This document shows positions 51,713 through 61,119 of a stretch of 64,000 nt of DNA, piece by piece; within the stretch, counting starts at the first letter, position 1; each line of letters starts with the position of its first letter. A program made the translations under genes and the position numbers. Source of the DNA: Semisulcospira habei (Eukaryota; Mollusca; Gastropoda; Semisulcospiridae); assembly GCA_036245525.1 (NCBI GenBank), contig BTPG01000002.1, positions 125,501,615-125,565,614 on the forward strand, read 5' to 3'. Under the pieces are notes generated by a model. That model was not told where the DNA came from. It was given only the letters and a program-made list of their open reading frames with translations, and did no database searches.

Positions 51713-53263
51713 CCGCCGAGAAAAAAGTCAGCACGATCCAGCTCAGTTAAGTGACCTGGATCTTATATAATCCCTAAACCCTCTCCCTGCCGAGAAAAAG
51801 TCAGCACGATCCAGCTCAGTTAAGAGACCTGGATCTTATATAATCCCTAAACCCTCTCCCTGCCGAGAAAAAGTCAGCACGATCCAGCTCAGTTAAGTGA
51901 CCTGGATCTTATATAATCCCTAAACCCTCTCCCTGCCGAGAAAAAGTCAGCACGATCCAGCTCAGTTAAGTGACCTGGATCTTATATAATCCCTAAACCC
52001 TCTCCCTGCCGAGAAAAAGTCAGCACGATCCAGCTCAGTTAAGTGACCTGGATCTTATATAATCCCTAAACCCTCTCCCTGCCGAGAAAAAGTCAGCACG
52101 ATCCAGCTCAGTTAAGTGACCTGGATCTTATATAATCCCTAAACCCTCTCCCTGCCGAGAAAAAGTCAGCACGATCCAGCTCAGTTAAGAGACCTGGATC
52201 TTATATAATCCCTAAACCCTCTCCCTGCCGAGAAAAAGTCAGCACGATCCAGCTCAGTTAAGAGACCTGGATCTTATATAATCCCTAAACCCTCTCCCTG
52301 CCGAGAAAGAGTCAGCACGATCCAGCTCAGTTAAGAGACCTGGATCTTATATAATCCCTAAACCCTCTCCCTGCCGAGAAAAAGTCAGCACGATCCAGCT
52401 CAGTTAAGTGACCTGGATCTTATATAATCCCTAAACCCTCTCCCTGCCGAGAAAAAGTCAGCACGATCCAGCTCAGTTAAGTGACCTGGATCTTATATAA
52501 TCCCTAAACCCTCTCCCTGCCGAGAAAAAGTCAGCACGATCCAGCTCAGTTAAGTGACCTGGATCTTATATAATCCCTAAACCCTCTCCCTGCCGAGAAA
52601 AAGTCAGCACGATCCAGCTCAGTTAAGAGACCTGGATCTTATATAATCCCTAAACCCTCTCCCTGCCGAGAAAAAGTCAGCACGATCCAGCTCAGTTAAG
52701 TGACCTGGATCTTATATAATCCCTAAACCCTCTCCCTGCCGAGAAAAAGTCAGCACGATCCAGCTCAGTTAAGTGACCTGGATCTTATATAATCCCTAAA
52801 CCCTCTCCCTGCCGAGAAAAAGTCAGCACGATCCAGCTCAGTTAAGTGACCTGGATCTTATATAATCCCTAAACCCTCTCCCTGCCGAGAAAAAGTCAGC
52901 ACGATCCAGCTCAGTTAAGAGACCTGGATCTTATATAATCCCTAAAACCCTCTCCCTGCCGAGAAAAAGTCAGCACGATCCAGCTCAGTTAAGTGACCTG
53001 GATCTTATATAATCCCTAAACCCTCTCCCTGCCGAGAAAAAGTCAGCACGATCCAGCTCAGTTAAGTGACCTGGATCTTATATAATCCCTAAACCCTCTC
53101 CCTGCCGAGAAAAAGTCAGCACGATCCAGCTCAGTTAAGAGACCTGGATCTTATATAATCCCTAAACCCTCTCCCTGCCGAGAAAAAGTCAGCACGATCC
53201 AGCTCAGTTAAGAGACCTGGATCTTATATAATCCCTAAACCCTCTCCCTGCCGAGAAAAAAAG
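51713..53263. repeat. 73-bp satellite, about 21 units
   Basis: CTCTCCCTGCCGAG recurs every 73 bp from 51781 to 53242 (20 intervals, one with an extra A near 52948). Units are almost identical; the main variable site is TTAAGTGACC against TTAAGAGACC. The unit aligns with the first ~73 bp of an H2 element: terminus TAAACCCTCTCCCTGCCGAG, then GTCAGCACGATCCAGCT (H2: GTCAACACAATCCAACT), then AAGAGACCTGGATC (H2: AAGAGACATAGATC). Confidence 0.95.
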
Positions 53264-53283
53264 NNNNNNNNNNNNNNNNNNNN
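53264..53283. other. assembly gap (20 N)
   Basis: Run of N at the end of the 73-bp array. True array length is unknown. Confidence 1.
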
Positions 53284-53474
53284 TGAACGCCACCCTAGTG
53301 CAAGATGCATAGATCCTCATGAGCCCCCGCACAGTCGCGGGGGCTCATGAGGATCTATGCCTCTTGCGGAGTCCATCTTCGTCCGTGATCCTTGGAAGGC
53401 TGGCGCTCTTTCAGCGTCGAACGCGCACAGATTTCATAAACACCATCTGCGTCGGCTGGCAGAGGTGGGGTTAA
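53284..53474. mobile_element. H2 TTAA element at the end of the satellite
   Basis: Begins in phase with the satellite unit (TGAACGCCACCCTAGTG). Hairpin 53300-53367 (CAAGATGCATAGATCCTCAT, tip GAGCCCCCGCACAGTCGCGG). The right arm has GCTCTTTCAGCGTCGAACG, and it ends CTGGCAGAGGTGGGGTTAA (53474). Confidence 0.87.
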
Positions 53475-53561
53475 CCCCTTCACTCCCACTACAAAGACCG
53501 TTCGGCGGACAAGACGCGTGGTTAAGCCGAGCGGTATCGTCAGTACCAGCCCAGGAGTTAA
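53471..53561. mobile_element. H8 TTAA hairpin element
   Basis: TTAACCCCTTCACTCCCACT to CAGCCCAGGAGTTAA, 91 bp. Arms ACCGTTCGGCGGACAAGACG and GAGCGGTATCGTCAGTACCA; centre near ACGCGT. It shares the left TTAA with the H2 element and the right TTAA with the next H1. Confidence 0.8.
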
Positions 53562-53745
53562 CTCATTCAGCTCGACGGCCGTACTTCTCAAATTTTGGAG
53601 GCGTCATCTAATGACTATGCACCAGTTGCAGGAGGTGGATCGACCATGATAATTCAAGGGCCGTGCCAGATTAGCTTGACGCCAAGCTAATCTGACACTA
53701 CCCTTGAATTATCATGGTGTAGCGCGTCAGGGCTGAATGGATTAA
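53558..53745. mobile_element. H1 TTAA element, complete
   Basis: TTAACTCATTCAGCTCGACG to GCGTCAGGGCTGAATGGATTAA, 188 bp. TIRs of about 20 bp are clear here. Hairpin 53637-53719 with a shortened tip (GCTTGACGCCAAGC). Confidence 0.88.
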
Positions 53746-53795
53746 GGGTGTGCTGGCAATTTTGGACTTTACGTTTGGTTGTCATTATCGTTGCA

Positions 53796-53855
53796 CAGGT
53801 CCGTGATTTTGGACCCTGCGGTTAGCGGCCGTAAGGTGCAAAATTACAGATCAAC
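53796..53855. repeat. H5 hairpin, with an extra arm upstream
   Basis: CACAGGTCCGTGATTTTGGA and AAGGTGCAAAATTACAGATC. A second left-arm-like phrase GGCAATTTTGGACTTTACG precedes it at 53754. Confidence 0.65.
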
Positions 53856-54250
53856 GTAACCTACATTGGAGGAGCCCCGCTGCACTCTGGTACAGCTACC
53901 GTGATCCATCTGTACAGCATTCTTCAAGAGAAATGCTGATACACTAGACCCGGCATCACAAGGGTTTCTCAAAGAACACTACCCTGCAGCTGTCGCGGTG
54001 GGTCTTTAGAAAGCGACCGTGTTAGCTCCATGGCACCCTGATCCCATTCGTGCCATATGGACATAACAGGCCATCGGGTTATTAAATCGCCATGGCATTG
54101 CTTCTGAAGGAAAGCAGGTCATTGTAAGATGTAGGACACGCGCAAGACATGATGCGCCAATTGTCACCGAGTTCATCGTGTCCAGCGGGATGGTCAAAGT
54201 TTGGATGGACTTGTCCCAAACCACTGGCTGAGCTGCAAAAAGGGGCGTCC
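53856..54250. other. unannotated stretch
   Basis: Nothing recognised. Confidence 0.35.
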
Positions 54251-54320
54251 GCCCTACGCAAGCCGCTACGGAAGGTGCTCCGCCGTCGCAGAGCACATTG
54301 CGTATTGGCTTGCGCAGGGT
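54251..54320. repeat. H7 hairpin
   Basis: GCCCTACGCAAGCCGCTACG, GAAGGTGCTCCG and right arm GAGCACATTGCGTATTGGCT, TGCGCAGGGT. Diverged from the 25714 copy but still paired. Confidence 0.78.
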
Positions 54321-54433
54321 TTACATTCTCTCATGCAGCTCAGCCCTGTCTTGTAGCGTGCTCCCCAAGCAGCAGCGCTTACCTAACGAGGCTTGACCGA
54401 GTGCAGCAGTCACGCGACCACTCGACAGCGCCC

Positions 54434-54775
54434 CCACCCACTTCGCTCTACAAACTCACACGAAAGCGATGGGGAGGACAAAGGGAGTCAAGGAAACATA
54501 AAGAACGAAGTGGTGTACAGAAATATTGCAAGATTGTATGCGCATTGCTGCCCTGTCATCATCATCAGTCCCTTGCCCGAACTGGGCGTTGGGGGGACTG
54601 AAAGGCAGCAGCAACAGACAGTGCTCTCCACTGAGTTCTATTTTGGGCGGTGGCAAGCAAGTCTGACATCTCGAGTTCGGTCCATTCTTTTATGTTTGCG
54701 ACCCAACTCTTTCTCTGACGACCTCGCCGACGACTTCCTTCGAGAGTGCCTTGGAGGATAGTCTTGGACAAGGCT
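54434..54775 (-). mobile_element. short LINE copy with extra 3' sequence
   Basis: A perfect 25-bp TSD (54409-54433 and 54776-54800, starting GTCACGCGACCACTCG). Minus-strand coding from 54775 to about 54568 reads LSKTILQGTLEGSRRRGRQR, then KSWVANIKEWT..., nearly identical to the end of the LINE at 23835. The (TGA)n tail is followed by about 115 bp of unrelated sequence before the TSD, possibly a 3' transduction. Confidence 0.87.
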
Positions 54776-54800
54776 GTCACGCGACCACTCGACAGCGCCC

Positions 54801-55064
54801 TGTATTACAATGAAGATCTTGGGTTTCACAAACAATGAATTCACTCTGTTTTGAACATTGGCAAGTTGGGTTATGCGTAGTAAATGTATGTCTCTGGGAG
54901 TGATGTACGTCTCTTGTTAGTCCTTTGTTAATGTATTATTATTTTTAGTACGCCTATTTTGTTCCACTTACATCTGTGTTCGTCACGCGAATGTCGGTGA
55001 GTCTGCAGTTGTTTCAGACGCTCAATTTGTGATCACTAGCAGCGAAGAGGCCAATGTTGCCGAT
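54801..55064. other. unannotated stretch
   Basis: Nothing recognised. Confidence 0.35.
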
Positions 55065-55720
55065 TGAAGAACTGGGTGGAGCATTGTCATCACAGAACTG
55101 GGTGGAGCATTGTCACCACAGAACTGGGTGGAGCATTGTCGTCACAGAACTGGGTGGAGCATTGTCATCACAGAACTGGGTGGAGCATTGTCATCACAGA
55201 ACTGGGTGGAGCATTGTCATCACAGAACTGGGTGGAGCATTGTCATCACAGAACTGGGTGGACCATTGTCATCACAGAACTGGGTGGAGCATTGTCATCA
55301 CAGAACTGGGTGGAGCATTGTCATCACAGAACTGGGTGGAGCATTGTCATCACAGAACTGGGTGGAGCATTGTCATCACATAACTGGGTGGAGCATTGTC
55401 ATCACAGAACTGGGTGGAGCAGTCATCACAGAACTGGGTGGAGCATTGTCATCACAGAACTGGGTGGAGCATTGTCATCACAGAACTGGGTGGAGCATTG
55501 TCATCACAGAACTGGGTGGAGCATTGTCATCACAGAACTGGGTGGAGCATTGTCATCACAGAACTGGGTGGAGCATTGTCATCACAGAACTGGGTGGAGC
55601 ATTGTCGTCACAAAACTGGGTGGAGCATTGTCATCACAAAACTGGGTGGAGCATTGTCATCACAGAACTGGGTGGAGCATTGTCGTCACAGAACTGGGTG
55701 GAGCATTGTCGTCACGGAAA
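55065..55720. repeat. 26-bp minisatellite, about 25 units
   Basis: Unit AACTGGGTGGAGCATTGTCA plus TCACAG. Variants are few (GTCGTCAC, GACCATTG, ATAACTGG). One unit lost 5 bp near 55418. No stop exists in any forward frame, so three long frames encode TGWSIVITELGGALSSQNWV-type peptides. I regard these as by-products. Confidence 0.95.
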
Positions 55721-55735
55721 CGCCATCTTCAAAGA

Positions 55736-55950
55736 CACAACCCTTTCGCTGCCGAGAAAATGTCAACACAATCCAACTGCAAGAGACATAGATCCTCATG
55801 AGCCCCCTCCCAAGGGGGGGTGGCGGCTCATGAGGATCTATGTCTCTTGATGACTCCACTTTGTTTACGTGTTCCCGGATCTCTTTGACGTTGAATTAAC
55901 CAAGACTTCAGGAATAGGATCTGCCTCTATCGTCAGAGATGTGATTAATC
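55736..55950. mobile_element. H2 element
   Basis: ACAACCCTTTCGCTGCCGAG starts it (TTAA mutated). Hairpin 55779-55849 (GCAAGAGACATAGATCCTCA, tip GCCCCCTCCCAAGGGGGGGT). Right arm has TTGAATTAACCAAGACTTCA, the intact TTAA that is filled by H3 in the 22212 element, then GTCAGAGATGTGATTAATC. Confidence 0.83.
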
Positions 55951-55985
55951 ACGAACTATCTGTGCCGAGCTGTACTCAATAAACG

Positions 55986-56085
55986 GGTGCGTTTGTCTGC
56001 GATTTTAGACCGTACGGCTTATAGCCGTACGGTCCAAAATCACAGACCAGCACTCCAAGGTCCAAAACTACAGACCAGCACTTAG
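55986..56085. repeat. H5 hairpin plus a third arm
   Basis: GTGCGTTTGTCTGCGATTTT ... tip ACCGTACGGCTTATAGCCGTACGGT-type (continuous pairing), right arm CCAAAATCACAGACCAGCAC. A duplicate right arm AAGGTCCAAAACTACAGACC follows at 56057. Confidence 0.85.
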
Positions 56086-56943
56086 ACAATTTCTAATACA
56101 AGGGACTGTCCTCGGGACAAACACAGATAGGACAATTTCCGATGGTGCTGCAAATTTCAAGGGTCAGAAAATGTCATCCTGCCACGGAGAAGGTCGTAGG
56201 CCGTTGATGGCTGTGTGATGTCCGCCCAATCGGTCAGCCGGCCAGAAACAGCACTCTGTAGTCGTCTGTAGTCTGATGATCGATGGCACGGCCGGGAAAA
56301 AATTACGCCCTCTTATCCTTTGCGAGAATTGTCGTGAAGGCATTATCCCATGTAATGGTTTTCCGCATTCCAGCAGTGTTCTAACACAGAAGATGAATTG
56401 GTGAGTTTTCCAAGGCTTTTTTGAGGTCTCACAGAAAAACTGACATAAGTAAACATCGCCAATTTTGGCTGGCTGGCTGTCGTGCGTTCGTTCGTTCGTT
56501 CGTTCGTCCGACAAGGCGACTAAGGCCATCTCGTGGCTGCACTCGGCACAAAAACGTGTTAGTTAGTAGGGTTTAACGCCGACGGGGCTACTAAGGCCAT
56601 CTCACGACGACAGTCAATAGAAAAGCGGGCCTCTTTCAGCACCTGTAAGGAAAATCTCCTCAGGCGCAAGACCTTTGGGGGCCGACGCGCAGGTGTCCGC
56701 TGCTCAAATAAGGCCGACGTCTACCTGTGGATCTTTCGCATCCTAGGGTTCGCGCCGCCTAACAAGTTCCATCATGTTCCTTAACAAGCGGGCGAAATAA
56801 TACTGACGAAAGCAAAGATAAGCATTACAACGTCTCCAGCAGACGCCAAGTAAGCGAACACCGCTGACCGCGGTGGCGAAATTTGAGGCGACATCCTCCG
56901 CCACGTTCCGCGCAATGTCATTTGTCTGGGGGAGCAGACAGAA
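56086..56943. other. unannotated stretch with SINE-like ends
   Basis: (CGTT)n at 56484-56508, then AAGGCGACTAAGGCCATCTC. A second copy of the last phrase at 56587 follows GTTAGTTAGTAGGGTTTAAC (about 56559). Read on the minus strand these are two 3' ends ending CGGCGTTAAACCC with a 4-mer tail. Element not identified. Confidence 0.45.
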
Positions 56944-57004
56944 GTGCGCTGGTCTGTGATTTTGGACATTGACGGCCGTAAGGTCCAAAATCACAGACCA
57001 GCAC
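56944..57004. repeat. H5 hairpin, short loop
   Basis: GTGCGCTGGTCTGTGATTTT and AAAATCACAGACCAGCAC. Tip GGACATTGACGGCCGTAAGG. Confidence 0.87.
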
Positions 57005-57221
57005 ACAGCAAACGGACCTGTTCCTTCCTTGTCGGAAAGAGGCATAGATCCTCATGAGCTCCTCGAGGTTTGCTGATGGATTAACGAAGCGCCAAATCAC
57101 TCTCAACCAAAAAACAAAAAAAAAAATTCAAAATTGATGTCGGAAGCGTACGTGCGAAACTTTTTCAAAACGAAACGTCCAACGAATAATTACAGTCCCT
57201 GAACCCAAAATTTTCCCGTCT

Positions 57222-57288
57222 GCAAGAGGCAGTAGATTCACATGAGCTCCTGCGGTCGCAGAAGCTCGTGTCAATCCTTGCCTCTTGT
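57222..57288. repeat. H2 hairpin, decayed arms
   Basis: GCAAGAGGCAGTAGATTCAC and GTGTCAATCCTTGCCTCTTG; tip AGCTCCTGCGGTCGCAGAAG. A half-arm AGAGGCATAGATCCTCATGA lies at about 57039. Confidence 0.75.
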
Positions 57289-57407
57289 ACCCCGAGATGA
57301 GTGATCGGCCAATATGACGCATCCTCCTGTAGTCGGCCCAACCACACAGGTTGATGTCTACGCATGTTTTATCTCATTCGGCCCCGACACACCACAGCAA
57401 GACATGG

Positions 57408-57500
57408 ATCGAGCATGATAATCCAAGGGTGGTGCCAGAATAGCTTGGCGCCAATAGGCGCCAAGCTACTCTGGCACCACCCTTGAACTATCATGCTCGT
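57408..57500. repeat. H1 hairpin
   Basis: ATCGAGCATGATAATCCAAG, tip CTTGGCGCCAATAGGCGCC, mirrored CTTGAACTATCATGCTCG. Left element flank CTCATTCGGCCCCGACACAC is an H1 terminus with TTAA mutated to TTAT. Confidence 0.88.
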
Positions 57501-58084
57501 TCTGTCTCTAGAACTGTAATACAGTCCTTCAAAATTTGGGGATTTCGGGTAGAATGTGTTATACAGTTCATCCGACTTTGTGTCCCGTCTTTCTTAGGTC
57601 ATTTCCTTACAACCCTATTTGCGTTTCTTTTCCAAGAACCTCAAATGACACACAGTGCGAGATTTCCAGACATCACGGAGGCGCCACGCGAGACGCGTAA
57701 CTTCCGATTCTAGGATGCCTACGCCGGAAATGGGTTCAAGTGATGTTTGCGGGCTTCCGCTGGCTTAGTGTCCTCCGAGCTGGTACGCGATACCAGTTCT
57801 ATTTCTGATGATGCACACTGCAAACTCGCTGTCTTCTGCCTAGACTCTTCTTGCCCTAGACTCCGTCCACGCTTTTAGGAGAAGGCGCGTACATCATCAC
57901 CAATAACAGAAGCAACATCAGGAAAGGTAGAGTTTGTATTAACCACGGCAGCCGCAGAAGTTCATCAGAAGCTATGCCTCTTGTTGGCAAGGCGCATTCT
58001 TGTTTTAGCCTATTACATCCTGCCTGAGGTGGAATTTTTTATTTCCTTATTGTCCTATCAAGGCTCTATTACAGATCAGGAGAT
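57501..58084. other. unannotated stretch with an H1 left terminus
   Basis: A decayed H2 arm at about 57945-57985 (AGTTCATCAGAAGCTATGCC). At 58004 AGCCTATTACATCCTGCCTG is the left terminus of the next H1. Confidence 0.45.
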
Positions 58085-58178
58085 TGCTCAAGCATTTTAG
58101 TTCAACGATGGTGCCAGAATAGCTTGGCGCCTCAAGCGCCAAGCTATTCTGGCACCGCCCTTGAACTATCATAGTCAA
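58085..58178. repeat. H1 hairpin (CATCCTG-terminus subtype)
   Basis: CAAGCATTTTAGTTCAACGA and its mirror, tip CTTGGCGCCTCAAGCGCC. Right terminus GTCGGGATGAAACGGGTTGA at about 58198-58217 adjoins the satellite. Confidence 0.85.
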
Positions 58179-58217
58179 TTTCATTTCAAGCAAAAGTGTC
58201 GGGATGAAACGGGTTGA

Positions 58218-59178
58218 ACCCCTTGCCTGCTACTGACGATACTGCTTGGCTGAAAAGACGCGTAATTACTTGACTGGTACTGACGACACCGCTTGGCGGG
58301 AAAAAAACGCATAATTACTTGACTGGTACTGACGACACCGCCTAGCGGAAAAGACGCCTATCCCTTGACTGGTGCTGACGATACTGCTTGACGGAAAAGA
58401 CGCGTATTATTTGACTGGTACTGACGACACCGCTTGGCGGAAAAGACGCCTATCACTTGACTGGTGTTGACGACACAGCTTGGCAGAAAAGACGCGTATT
58501 ATTTGACTGGTGCTGACGACACAGCTTGGCGGAAAAGACGCGTATTATTTGACTGGTGCTGACGACACAGCTTGGCGGAAAAGACGCGTATTATTTGACT
58601 GATGCTGACGACACCGCTTGGCAGAAAAGACGCGTATTATTTGACTGGTGCTGACGACACAGCATGGCGGAAAAGACGCGTATTATTTGACTGGTGCTGA
58701 CGACACAGCTTGGCGGAAAAGACGCGTATTATTTGACTGATGCTGACGACACCGCTTGGCAGAAAAGACGCGTATTATTTAACTGGTGCTGACGACACCG
58801 CTTGGCGGAAAAGACGCGTATTATTTGACTGGTGCTGACAACACCGCTTGGCAGAAAAGACGAGTATTATTTAACTGGTGCTGACGACACCGCTTGGCAG
58901 AAAAGACGCGTATTATTTGACTGGTACTGACGACACCGCTTGGCGGAAAAGACGCTTATTATTTGACTGGTACTGACGACACCGCTTGACGGAAAAGACG
59001 CCTATCACTTGGCTCGTGCTGACGACACCGCTTGGCAGAAAAGACCGTATCACTTGACTGTTACTGACGACGCCGCTTGGCAGAAAAGACCGTATCACTT
59101 GACTGTTACTGACGACACCGCTTGGCAGAAAAGACCGTATCACTTGACTGTTACTGACGACGCCGCTTGGCGGTAGGG
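58218..59178. repeat. 46-bp satellite derived from an H8 arm, about 20 units
   Basis: Unit CTGGTGCTGACGACACCGCT, TGGCGGAAAAGACGCGTATT, ATTTGA; 42-46 bp with internal deletions near both ends of the array. It matches one arm of the H8 hairpin at 53471. The array is bounded by GAACCCCTTGCCTGCTACTG on the left and GGCGGTAGGGGTTAAC on the right, i.e. TTAACCCC-type inverted termini. Confidence 0.93.
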
Positions 59179-59186
59179 GTTAACGT

Positions 59187-59306
59187 CCTCTCTCCACCAT
59201 AAAGGTGGTTTCAAAGAGGGGGCACAAATGTTGACCCCAGCTGGATTCGAACCCGCGACCTTTCCGGGCGAGAGTCAAAAGCTTTACCACTGAGCCACCA
59301 GCTCCC
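59187..59306 (-). mobile_element. tRNA-derived SINE
   Basis: On the minus strand: GAGCTGGTGGCTCAGTGGTA (A box), GGTCGCGGGTTCGAATCC (B box), body GTGCCCCCTCTTTGAAACCA with the ACCTTTATGGT stem, end GAGGACGTTAACCCC. Same family as the 12095 copy. A CCA-less, unpaired 3' side argues against a real tRNA gene. Its 3' end coincides with the TTAA end of the 46-bp array. Confidence 0.8.
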
Positions 59307-59370
59307 CTTTTCAGACAGTCTTTTGCGTTTTATGTCATAGGTTTGATGTGCGCAGCCGCCAGAAATATTT

Positions 59371-59462
59371 TTAACCCTTTGGGTGTCGGTAGCGGTTTTA
59401 GTCGCGATGATTCCTGCAGGAATCATCTCGACTAAAACCGCTACCGACACCCAAATGGCTAA
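59371..59462. mobile_element. H4 TTAA hairpin element
   Basis: TTAACCCTTTGGGTGTCGGT, AGCGGTTTTAGTCGCGATGA, centre TTCCTGCAGGAA, then the mirror; the right end has mutated to GGCTAAA. Nearly perfect 45-bp arms. Confidence 0.9.
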
Positions 59463-59643
59463 ATTTTGTACAATATCTGTAAAATTATCTGATTGCATTC
59501 CACCTCATCCTCCTTGATCTTACCCTATCTCATCTCATTTCTCAGGCGGTGGTCATTAAACCGTGCCAGCAAGTCTGTAAATTAACGGTTACCAATTAGC
59601 CAAATGGAAGGAATGCGAGGTCGCTGAACTAAACTAAACCATG

Positions 59644-59712
59644 CTGCAGAACTGTACGCGCACTGGTTGCCTGCCGCGATCCGCTGCGCGTACAGTTCTG
59701 CAGGCAACCAGT
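59644..59712. repeat. two interleaved inverted repeats (A-B-A'-B')
   Basis: A is CTGCAGAACTGTACGCG (59644-59660) and B is CACTGGTTGCCTGC (59661-59674). A', the complement of A, lies at about 59686-59702 and B', the complement of B, at about 59699-59712. A simple hairpin would be A-B-B'-A', so only one of the two stems can form without a pseudoknot. Confidence 0.85.
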
Positions 59713-59747
59713 GTGAAATGGATTATGCTGAAAGATACACTTCAGAT

Positions 59748-59817
59748 TTACTGTCGGTGGCGGTTTCTGTCGCGATGATTCGCGACAGAAACCGCCTCCG
59801 ACAGCAAGGGGGCTTAA
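59748..59817. mobile_element. H4 hairpin element, small
   Basis: CTGTCGGTGGCGGTTTCTGT, centre CGCGATGATTCGCG, mirror CAGAAACCGCCTCCGACAG, right end AAGGGGGCTTAA. Short loop of 6 bases. Confidence 0.85.
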
Positions 59818-60502
59818 TAGACGGTAGAAGGAAGAAGAGAACTCGCGATCAGACCTCAGTGTGACGACAAAAGTCCATGTTTGCGAAAAGGAGTCTTTCA
59901 TTTGCTGTTCGCAAAATGGACTCGCTGTCTTCTGCCTTTACAGGACAGAACTGTACTCGTCTCCCCTGGTTTGATTATTCTTCACAGCGAATGCGACGTG
60001 CGCACCGCGTGCCGTCTGTGCTGTCGGCGGGCCGCTAACTCTAGTGGGAGGGACACTCAAACAGATTTCCAATAAGAGTGTCAGTCCCGCAGTCCATTAC
60101 TGACTGCAAATCGAATTCAACATCTAAAATCCCCCACACACAAAGTTTCTCCACGACAAATAAGAGACTGTTACAAATTTTTTCATTCTGCAGCAGTGGG
60201 AAACAAATCAGACAGACTTCAGGAAGGCCACAGGCACGCAATAATTCGTTTGTCCCAGGTTTCCCCGTTTTAATTTCGTGGACCAAGTCTTTGGTAAGTC
60301 AAGCAGACTGGCGTTGCTATCTGCAGTATATACAGACCCTAATCGCCTCCAAACGTTCCGCTTAAGTGTTTGTACAAACTGTTGGAAAAGATTCGTCTTT
60401 CATACATCCATGTTTCTAAGAAAAAAGTCATCAGGCGTCTGGGTTTCAAGCAAACACTGAAGTGGGTTCTGTCAGTGTCACTTTTGCAGCAGACATCACT
60501 CC
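59818..60502. other. unannotated stretch
   Basis: No repeat family or coding sequence recognised. Confidence 0.35.
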
Positions 60503-60577
60503 GCAAAGAGACACAGATCTTCATGCGACCTAGCATCTGTGAGGGCTCATGAGCGATCCACGCCTCTAGCATGCGGG
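60503..60577. repeat. H2 hairpin, decayed
   Basis: GCAAAGAGACACAGATCTTC and GGCTCATGAGCGATCCACGC. Tip largely unpaired. Confidence 0.65.
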
Positions 60578-60695
60578 TGTAGCTACAACCGTAGAAGTGG
60601 CCAAGGTTCGATCTAGTGCGTGTGACAAAGTTTTTCACTCCAACACTAGAGTATCCTTGTCACATCTGCCGCAAAAATGGCCGGACACCACACCC

Positions 60696-60760
60696 GCAAG
60701 AGGAATAGATCCTCATGAGCCCCCGCACGGCGGAGGCTCATGAGGATCCATGCCTCTTGC
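60696..60760. repeat. H2 hairpin
   Basis: GCAAGAGGAATAGATCCTCA, tip GAGCCCCCGCACGGCGGAGG, mirrored arm ending GCCTCTTGC. Confidence 0.87.
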
Positions 60761-61026
60761 AGTGGGAGTGCGCATCAGAGCAGATGCCTCGATGCAACGC
60801 GCGTGACAAATGATGCTAGTTACAGTCGCGCCTTTCCATCCATCCAGCCTGTCTAATCAGGCCGCGGAGAACCACTTTGGCCAGGGCATACTTCCACTCA
60901 CCCTAAGTACGCGAGCAGTCGAGCACTGGGTGACCTGGCACCGAGCGCACGTGAACTCTCCAAGGCCGCACTGCGTGCTCCAAGCACTGAAAGGCGCCGC
61001 AATCACAGATCGTCACATATTTTTTT
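60761..61026. other. unannotated stretch
   Basis: Nothing recognised. Confidence 0.35.
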
Positions 61027-61119
61027 TTAAACCATTTTGGTTGTCGGTAGCGGTTTGTGTAGCGATGATTCCTGTAGGATTCATCGCGACAAAACCGCTA
61101 CCGACAGCAGAAGGGTTAA
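61027..61119. mobile_element. H4 TTAA hairpin element
   Basis: TTAAACCATTTTGGTTGTCG to CTACCGACAGCAGAAGGGTTAA, both TTAA intact. Centre GATTCCTGTAGGATTCATC. Confidence 0.88.
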
